Part shown: positions 1 through 4,550 of the stretch, piece after piece
How positions within the stretch are numbered: position 1 is the stretch's first letter
Layout of the letters: each line of letters starts with the position of its first letter
Origin: an uncultured bacterium
GTDB taxonomy: Bacteria > Planctomycetota > Phycisphaerae > Phycisphaerales > SM1A02
Assembly: GCA_903867275.1 (NCBI GenBank)
Contig: CAIPQY010000223.1
Location: forward strand, 1 to 6,366
Direction: 5' to 3'
DNA length: 6,366 nt
Made by a program: the position numbers and the translations under genes
The notes under the pieces: model-generated
Databases searched by the model: none
Seen by the model: only the letters and a program-made list of their open reading frames with translations
What the model was told of the DNA's origin: nothing

Positions 1-23
1 AGGTTCAAATCCTGTCACCCCGA
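1..23 (+). tRNA. 3' end of a tRNA, probably tRNA-Pro (5' part outside window)
   Basis: The window opens inside the T arm. The T-loop TTCAAAT (4-10) is followed by the 3' T-stem strand CCTGT (11-15), the 3' acceptor strand CACCCCG (16-22) and a discriminator A (23). The acceptor strand implies a 5' strand CGGGGTG, so the first pair is C1:G72 with A73. In bacteria this combination is characteristic of tRNA-Pro. The anticodon is outside the window, so the isotype is inferred. The next bases are CTC, so the CCA tail is not encoded and must be added by tRNA nucleotidyltransferase. A strong hairpin follows 16 bases downstream. Confidence 0.8.
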
Positions 24-38
24 CTCCGTTTTGAAACG

Positions 39-68
39 GAAAGACCCCGGCTGGAGCCGGGGTCTTTC
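39..68. terminator. Terminator-like hairpin, probably bidirectional, between convergent tRNA and GT41 gene
   Basis: A perfect inverted repeat pairs 39-51 with 56-68 around a TGGA loop (52-55). The core is AGACCCCGGC against GCCGGGGTCT. The outer stem is A-rich on the left arm and T-rich on the right (TCTTT, then CGTTTCC), so the transcript of either strand ends the stem in a U-rich stretch. It lies just after the tRNA on the plus strand and about 110 bases after the stop of the minus-strand GT41 gene, where both convergent transcripts would need to end. The U tract is short and interrupted, so termination is likely but not certain. A small stem (CCGTTT/AAACGG, 26-39) precedes it. Confidence 0.65.
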
Positions 69-91
69 GTTTCCGCACTTCGTCTGCGTGT

Positions 92-116
92 CTCGCGTGG
101 CTCTTGGCCACGCGAG
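92..116. repeat. GC-rich inverted repeat (hairpin) in the intergenic region
   Basis: A perfect 10-bp inverted repeat, CTCGCGTGGC (92-101) and GCCACGCGAG (107-116), encloses a 5-base loop TCTTG. No T run follows on either strand, so it is not a classical intrinsic terminator. It could stabilise the 3' end of the minus-strand mRNA, act as a secondary pause site, or be a dispersed intergenic repeat. Only one copy is visible in this window. Confidence 0.5.
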
Positions 117-156
117 CGTGCGGCAGCGCTCCGCGCCACCGCACCCAGTCTTCATG

Positions 157-175
157 ACGCGCGCTTCGCGCGCGT
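157..175. repeat. Inverted repeat directly after the stop of GT41 copy A
   Basis: ACGCGCG (157-163) and CGCGCGT (169-175) form a perfect 7-bp stem, extendable by the pair 164/168 with a TTC loop. The stem abuts the TGA stop (176-178) of the minus-strand gene, so it would fold immediately 3' of the coding region. It lacks a U tract. It may protect the 3' end or assist termination together with the hairpins at 92-116 and 39-68. Confidence 0.4.
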
Positions 176-1933
176 TCAAATCCTTCGGTCGGCCAGCGTC
201 TTGCACCACTGCTTCCAGCAGTCGCGGATGGCGGCGTGGAAGCGTGCGGCGTAGGCGGGGGCATCCATCAGCGGCGAGGCGGCCATCTGACCGCGAAGGG
301 TCGTGCGCAGCGATGCCAGGCGAGGGCGATCGTTCGCCAGCGACGCGGCGAGCTGCACAAGCGCGTCGGTGTCCGCGGCCACCAGTTCAGGGTGCCCGGC
401 CGCATGCAGCAGGCTGGCCGACACGCGCGCGGCGTGGCGATGGCCGAGCGTGGTGATCACGGGCACGCCCATCCACAGCGCCTCGCAGGTGGTGGTGGTG
501 CCGTTGTAGGGCACGGTGTCCAGCGCCACGTGCACGCGGTTGTACAGGCGCAGGTGCTCGTCGCGGGTCTTGGTGTAGGCGACAAGCTCCAGTCGGTCGG
601 CCGTGATGCCCGCCGCGGCGAAACGATCCATGATCACCTGTCGCCCCGTGGTGTCCGTGAGCGACTGTGCCTTCATCAGCAGGCGCGAGCCTGGCACGGC
701 GTGCAGCACGCGCGACCACAGTTCCACCGAGCGCGCACCGATCTTGGTGGCGTTGTTGAAGCTGCCGAAGGTGATGGGCTGCGAGGCGTCTGGCAACTCG
801 GGTTCGGGTGCCTGCGTGGGCGCCGTGTAGCACAGGAAGCAGGGGTCGATGCGCAGCAGCCGTTCCGTGCAGAAGCCCTCGCTGCCGGGCGGGTCGGTGA
901 TGGCGTCCACCAGTCGCCAGTCGATCGCGGGCACGCCGGTGGTGTTGGGATAGCCGATGGCCGTGATGAGCACGGGCGCGGGCTTCTCGATCAGCGCCAG
1001 CAGTCGGGGCTCGCCCGCGTGACCGCTGAGCTCGATGAGCACGTCGATGTTGCGGCTGCGGATCAGCAGATCGATGGCGTTGTGCGGCATGTGGCCGCAG
1101 TCGTGCCACGCCGCGGCGTACCCGCGAAGCCGCTTGCTGGTGGCATCCTGCGTCCCCGGCGCGCAGTTGGAGAAGATCTCGAACGACACGCCTGGATCCG
1201 CATGGCGAAGGAAGGGCTCCACGAAGAAGGCGACCGAGTGATCGCGCATGTCGCCCGAGAGCAGGCCCACGCGGATCGGGCGCTCGGGATCGGGAGCGGT
1301 TCTGGCCGGGCGCACGGCGGGTCCCACCACGCGTCCGTAGTCGCGGTGCGCCTGCGCGATCGCCTCGGGCGTGGCGTCGGTGTAGTTCATCGCCAGCAGC
1401 ATCATCGAGCGGAGCTTGGGTTCGTTCGGGTTCGCATCCACGCCGATCCTGGCGGCGCGGTAGCTCTCCTCGGTCATGCCTGCGCGGGTGTAGGCGTAGC
1501 TCAGGTTGCCCGCCGCGGCAGCGAGGGTGGGATCGATGGCCACGGCGCGGCGAGCGGCCTCGATCGCCTTCGCGGTCTGGTCCACTTCCACATATGCCAC
1601 GGCCAGCGCCAGATACGGCGCGATGTTGCCGGGCTCCGCCTGCTGCAGGCGCTCCAGCTCCACCACGGCTTCCTTCACGCGACGCGCATCGATGAGCGCG
1701 CTGGCCAGGTTGTAGCGCATTATGCCCGACTCGGGCTGCATCGCCACCAACCTGGTGAATTGCTGCACCGCCAGATCGAACTGGCCCGCCGTGGACAGCA
1801 GTTCGCCCAGCAGCACCATCGCGTCGATGTCCTTGGGCCGGATCTTCAGGTGCAGGCGCACCGCGGCGAGTGCGGCATCCACGCGTCCCGCCGCGACCTC
1901 GCGTTGGGCGCGGTCGTGGATCGAGTCAGCCAC
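176..1933 (-). CDS. TPR / GT41 O-GlcNAc-transferase-like glycosyltransferase, copy A (585 aa)
   Basis: Predicted cytoplasmic protein O-glycosyltransferase of the OGT/SPINDLY family (GT41); donor sugar and acceptor proteins are unknown. About five TPR units span residues 1-171 (helix pairs ending in motifs such as IRPKD, MQPES and IDPTL). The catalytic region runs from about 215 to 575. By alignment with human OGT, H232 (in DHSV) matches H498, K397 (in ATKIG) matches K842, H460 (in DEHLRL) matches H901, and D472 (in LDTVPYNG) matches D925. Also present are GYPNTTG (327-333), TTTTCEALWMG (479-489) and the C-terminal tryptophan/cysteine motif DCWKQWC (571-577). No signal peptide is visible. Translation starts at GTG (1931-1933), overlapping the DedA stop by 8 nt, with a GGAG 9 nt upstream. 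The same start distance (30 residues before the K/RPKD motif) occurs in both paralogues, which supports the GTG choice. It is the last gene of the cluster. From about residue 493 on, it resembles copy B more than copy C. Confidence 0.92.
   Translation of the reverse strand: MADSIHDRAQREVAAGRVDAALAAVRLHLKIRPKDIDAMVLLGELLSTAGQFDLAVQQFTRLVAMQPESGIMRYNLASALIDARRVKEAVVELERLQQAEPGNIAPYLALAVAYVEVDQTAKAIEAARRAVAIDPTLAAAAGNLSYAYTRAGMTEESYRAARIGVDANPNEPKLRSMMLLAMNYTDATPEAIAQAHRDYGRVVGPAVRPARTAPDPERPIRVGLLSGDMRDHSVAFFVEPFLRHADPGVSFEIFSNCAPGTQDATSKRLRGYAAAWHDCGHMPHNAIDLLIRSRNIDVLIELSGHAGEPRLLALIEKPAPVLITAIGYPNTTGVPAIDWRLVDAITDPPGSEGFCTERLLRIDPCFLCYTAPTQAPEPELPDASQPITFGSFNNATKIGARSVELWSRVLHAVPGSRLLMKAQSLTDTTGRQVIMDRFAAAGITADRLELVAYTKTRDEHLRLYNRVHVALDTVPYNGTTTTCEALWMGVPVITTLGHRHAARVSASLLHAAGHPELVAADTDALVQLAASLANDRPRLASLRTTLRGQMAASPLMDAPAYAARFHAAIRDCWKQWCKTLADRRI
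462..511. repeat. 50-bp perfect direct repeat, copy within GT41 A
   Basis: Bases 462-511 are identical to 3079-3128 in copy B, in the same orientation. The segment encodes about residues 475-491 (PYNGTTTTCEALWMGVP) of the donor-binding/active-site loop in both genes. The identity includes synonymous positions. A wider 100-base block (466-565) differs from 4821-4920 in copy C at only 6 positions by direct comparison. Confidence 0.9.
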
Positions 1934-2753
1934 GGTGCGCCGCTCCGGCAGCGAGCGGGCGCGATCGACCGAACACGCGCAGCCACTGCACGCTGGCGCG
2001 CTTCGGGCGCTTCTTCGACTTCCGGCTGTCCAGCCACTTGTGCACGATCCACAGGCCGATCACCACCGCAAGCGTCACGGCCACGGCCACCATGATCTGG
2101 TGGAAGATGTCCGTCACGCCCGCCTTGGCCGCGGCATGGAAGGCCAGCCAGCCGATCATCATCTGCAGCGGTGCGGTGATCAGCACGCAGGTGCCTTCCA
2201 CCAGCAGCAGCTTCCACCAGGCCATGTGCAGCACGCCGCACATGGTGATCACCGGCGTGCGGGTGCCCGGGATGAATCGCGCCGCCAGCAGCACCCACGC
2301 GCCGCGCTGGTCGATCTGCCACTTGATCTCGAGCAGGCGCCGCGGATGGAAGAGCCGCTTGAAGACCTTGGTGTGCATCACGCGGGTGCCGAAGGTGCGA
2401 CACATCCAGAACCAGCCCGCGTCGCCGAGCACGATGCCCAGATAGGCGGCGAACGCGAACTCGGCGAACATGCGCCAGTCGTTGGCCGCCAGCCATCCGG
2501 CCGGGATCAGGATCAGGTCCTCGCTCAGGTGCAGGCCCACGCCGCTCACGACGAAGGCCACGAAGATGGCCACCGCGCCGTAGCGATCGATGCCCTCCTC
2601 GATCCACTTTGGCATGGCGGGTGCCGGCGCCTGCGTGGGCGCCTCCGCGGTGGTGGCGGGGGCGGTCTGCGCCGGGGCGCTCTGGGGCACAGGCGACCAG
2701 GCGCACAGGACGCAGGCGAGCAACGATCCAAGCACCCATGTTGAGAGTCGCAT
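1926..2753 (-). CDS. DedA-family (VTT/SNARE-associated) inner-membrane protein, 275 aa
   Basis: Polytopic membrane protein of the DedA superfamily. Some characterised members (UptA) return undecaprenyl phosphate across the inner membrane; whether this one does is unknown. Visible family signatures are SEDLILIPAG (77-86, the E..xP re-entrant region), GDAGWFWMCRTFG (110-122, the GDxxGY..GRxxG-like motif) and RFIPGTR (159-165, the RxxPxxR motif). Hydrophobic segments lie near 5-20, 59-76, 97-117, 166-205 and 219-238. Family members are usually about 200-220 aa. The extra length is an N-terminal signal or membrane segment (1-20) followed by a Pro/Ala/Thr-rich linker (21-47), plus a basic tail (RKSKKRPKR, 244-252) running to the end. 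ATG 2751-2753 is chosen because it alone includes the signal segment; the next Met is residue 47. No Shine-Dalgarno sequence precedes it, and a candidate -10 box ends 10 nt upstream. Its stop overlaps copy A by 8 nt. Confidence 0.88.
   Translation of the reverse strand: MRLSTWVLGSLLACVLCAWSPVPQSAPAQTAPATTAEAPTQAPAPAMPKWIEEGIDRYGAVAIFVAFVVSGVGLHLSEDLILIPAGWLAANDWRMFAEFAFAAYLGIVLGDAGWFWMCRTFGTRVMHTKVFKRLFHPRRLLEIKWQIDQRGAWVLLAARFIPGTRTPVITMCGVLHMAWWKLLLVEGTCVLITAPLQMMIGWLAFHAAAKAGVTDIFHQIMVAVAVTLAVVIGLWIVHKWLDSRKSKKRPKRASVQWLRVFGRSRPLAAGAAHRG
1943..1946 (-). promoter_or_regulatory. Ribosome binding site for GT41 copy A
   Basis: GGAG lies 9 nt before the GTG start, inside the 3' end of the DedA reading frame. 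With the 8-nt gene overlap, it suggests that ribosomes finishing DedA can reinitiate on this gene. The rare GTG start and weak site would make expression depend partly on translation of DedA. Confidence 0.45.
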
Positions 2754-2763
2754 CAGGGGCGCG

Positions 2764-2769
2764 AGTATA
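2764..2769 (-). promoter_or_regulatory. Candidate -10 box (TATACT) for the DedA / copy A pair
   Basis: The minus strand reads CTCCTATACTCGC in the 47-base gap between copy B and DedA, an AT-rich hexamer in very GC-rich surroundings. It matches the sigma70 -10 consensus (TATAAT) at 5 of 6 positions. No convincing -35 hexamer is seen 16-18 nt upstream. The same 10-base string (minus strand CTATACTCGC) lies upstream of copy C. A start 7-8 nt downstream would fall about 3 nt before the DedA ATG, giving an almost leaderless mRNA, consistent with the missing Shine-Dalgarno sequence. Confidence 0.45.
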
Positions 2770-2801
2770 GGAGGCGCGCGCTGCAGGCCTTGGTGGCGCG
2801 T

Positions 2802-4550
2802 TCAGGTTGTGCCGGCGTTGCACAGCGATCGCCAGCATGTGCGCAGGGCCGCATGAAAGCGCGTGGCGTATGCGGCGGCGTCGAGAAGCGGCGAGGCCAG
2901 CATCTGGGCGCGCAGGTCGGTGCGCAGCGACTTCAGGCGCTCGCGATCCTGCGCAAGCGACGCCGCGACGCGAACGTACGCGTCCGCATCCGCAGCCACC
3001 CACTCCGGATGGCCCGCTGCGTGGAGCAGGCTCGCGCTCACGCGCGCGGCATGTCGATCGCCGAGCAGCGTGACGACCGGCACGCCCATCCACAGCGCCT
3101 CGCAGGTGGTGGTGGTGCCGTTGTAGGGGGTCGTGTCGAGCGACACGTGCATCCGTGCGTACTGCTCCAGGTGGGAGCGCTGATCAGGGGCGTATGGCGA
3201 GATGTCCACGCGAGCGGGATCGATGCCCGCGCGGGCGAGTCGATCGCGCAGCGCGCCGCTGGCGTCGGGATCCCCCATGGCCTGCGACTTCAGCAGCAGT
3301 CGCGACCCCGGCACCGCCGCGAGGGTTGCAGCCCACAGCGCCGCGGTGGTCTCGCTGATCTTGGACGAGGCGTTGAAGGAGCCGAAGGTGAAGGGCGCGT
3401 CGTCGGGCCGTGGCGTGGGTTCGGGGCTCTGCGCCGGCGGCGTGTAGCACAGGAAACACGGGTCGAGTCGCAGGGGCCGCTCGGTGAGCAGCGCGTCCGC
3501 TTCGGGTGGATCCGTGATCGAATCCACCAGTCGCCAGTCGATGCATGGGTGCCCCGTGGTGTTCGGATAGCCGATCGCGGTGACGATGATCGGCGCCGGC
3601 TTCGCGCACAGGGCGCCCAGTCGGTGTCCCGCCATGTGCCCGGAGAGTTCGAGCAGGATGTCGATGCGTTCGCGTCGGATGCATGCGTCGAGTTCGGCAT
3701 CGTCCATTCCCGCCACCTCGTGCCAACCGGCCGCGAGCTGCCTGTGCTGGCGCGTGAGCGCGTCGTGCAGCATCGGCACCGAGTTGTTGAAGACGATGAA
3801 CGAGGCCCCCGGACAAGGTTGGCTGAACAGCCCCTGCGTGAAGAAGGCCACCGAATGCTGGCGCAGGTCGGCCGACAGGACGCCGATGCGCAGCGCACGG
3901 TCGGGATCGGCGTTCAGCAGCGGAGGCTTTGCCGCCGCTCCCGTGTGTTCGCCGTAGTGCCTGTGCCAGGCCACGATCGCCTCGGGCGTCCGTTCCGTGC
4001 TCTGCAGCAGCAGCAGCAGGTTGCTGATCAGTTCCGGGTCCACATCGGGGGCGTGCGCGTGGCGCTCAAGCGTCTCGCACGCCCGATCGAGCTGTCCCAG
4101 CGATGCGTAGGCGGAAGCCAGATTCAGGATCGCGCCGGACAGGTCCGGGCGCAGCTGCACCGCACGCTCGCCTGCAGCGACGGCCTGTCGACTCTGGCCC
4201 GCACGGGTGAGGGCGCTGGTGAGTCCGATCCACGCGGTCGCGTAGTCGGGCCGCAGCTCGACCGCGCGCTGCAAGTGATCACGCGCCCGGGCGTTTTGAC
4301 CCGCACCCATCAGCGAGAAGGCCAGGTTGTTGTGGAACACCGGTTCCTGCGGCGCCAGCTCGACCGCGCGTGCAAGGTGGTGAATCGCCTGCTCAAACTC
4401 GCCGGCACGCTGGAGCGCGGAGCCCAGCAGCGTGTGCGCGGCGGCATCGCGGGGCTTCAATCGCACCCGCAGCCGCAGTGAGGCGATGGCCTGCGGGAGC
4501 CGGTCCTGCTCCATGTCCTCCATCGCGCGCTGGAGGGTCGGGTCATGCAT
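2802..4550 (-). CDS. TPR / GT41 O-GlcNAc-transferase-like glycosyltransferase, copy B (582 aa)
   Basis: Second GT41 paralogue with the same architecture: about five TPR units (1-170) and a catalytic region from about 215 to 575. The key residues fall at the same numbers as in copy A: H232 (QHSV), K397 (SSKIS), H460 (RSHLEQY) and D472 (LDTTPYNG), with GYPNTTG at 327-333. It is the most diverged copy in the TPR-catalytic linker, where a run of five Leu (178-182) replaces the LNY/MNY seen in the others, and in the H460-D472 segment. ATG 4548-4550 is chosen because the following L-K-P-R-D then lies at residue 31, as in both paralogues, and the gene overlaps the stop of copy C by 8 nt. An in-frame GTG at 4557-4559 (three residues longer) has better spacing, 6 nt, from GGAGAG and is a real alternative. 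The frame is open further upstream to 4682, but that part is antiphase shadow of copy C. Confidence 0.92.
   Translation of the reverse strand: MHDPTLQRAMEDMEQDRLPQAIASLRLRVRLKPRDAAAHTLLGSALQRAGEFEQAIHHLARAVELAPQEPVFHNNLAFSLMGAGQNARARDHLQRAVELRPDYATAWIGLTSALTRAGQSRQAVAAGERAVQLRPDLSGAILNLASAYASLGQLDRACETLERHAHAPDVDPELISNLLLLLQSTERTPEAIVAWHRHYGEHTGAAAKPPLLNADPDRALRIGVLSADLRQHSVAFFTQGLFSQPCPGASFIVFNNSVPMLHDALTRQHRQLAAGWHEVAGMDDAELDACIRRERIDILLELSGHMAGHRLGALCAKPAPIIVTAIGYPNTTGHPCIDWRLVDSITDPPEADALLTERPLRLDPCFLCYTPPAQSPEPTPRPDDAPFTFGSFNASSKISETTAALWAATLAAVPGSRLLLKSQAMGDPDASGALRDRLARAGIDPARVDISPYAPDQRSHLEQYARMHVSLDTTPYNGTTTTCEALWMGVPVVTLLGDRHAARVSASLLHAAGHPEWVAADADAYVRVAASLAQDRERLKSLRTDLRAQMLASPLLDAAAYATRFHAALRTCWRSLCNAGTT
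3079..3128. repeat. 50-bp perfect direct repeat, copy within GT41 B
   Basis: Partner of the repeat at 462-511, offset 2,617 bases. Identity stops on one side at 3129 (G against C at 512) and on the other at 3078 (C against G at 461). Recombination between the two would delete DedA and leave one in-frame chimeric GT41 gene. Confidence 0.9.
4005..4019. repeat. Short CAG/CTG trinucleotide run in GT41 copy B
   Basis: Five tandem CAG units on the plus strand encode five consecutive Leu (CTG, residues 178-182) at the end of the TPR region. Copies A and C have mixed residues here (MMLLAMNY and ALLMNLNY). It is a short microsatellite in which slippage would add or remove whole codons without a frameshift. 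Confidence 0.5.

Noticed and set aside
24..175. Mobile element or integration site next to the tRNA
   Set aside because: A tRNA 3' end is present, but there is no integrase, no direct repeat of its end within the window, and no insertion-sequence inverted-repeat pair with target duplication.
491..500. GGTGGTGGTG runs (also near 3111 and 4844) as a repeat array or CRISPR signal
   Set aside because: They encode the conserved Thr-Thr-Thr-Thr of the GT41 donor loop in each paralogue. There is no spacer-repeat pattern.
236..2095. Long plus-strand open frames antisense to the GT41 genes (236-2095, 2790-4481, 4432-5382), with similar conceptual proteins
   Set aside because: They mirror conserved minus-strand genes. 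Their mutual similarity follows from the paralogy of the sense genes, and the lack of stops follows from high third-position GC. Their composition (rich in Arg, Gly, His and Gln, without domains) is typical of shadows.
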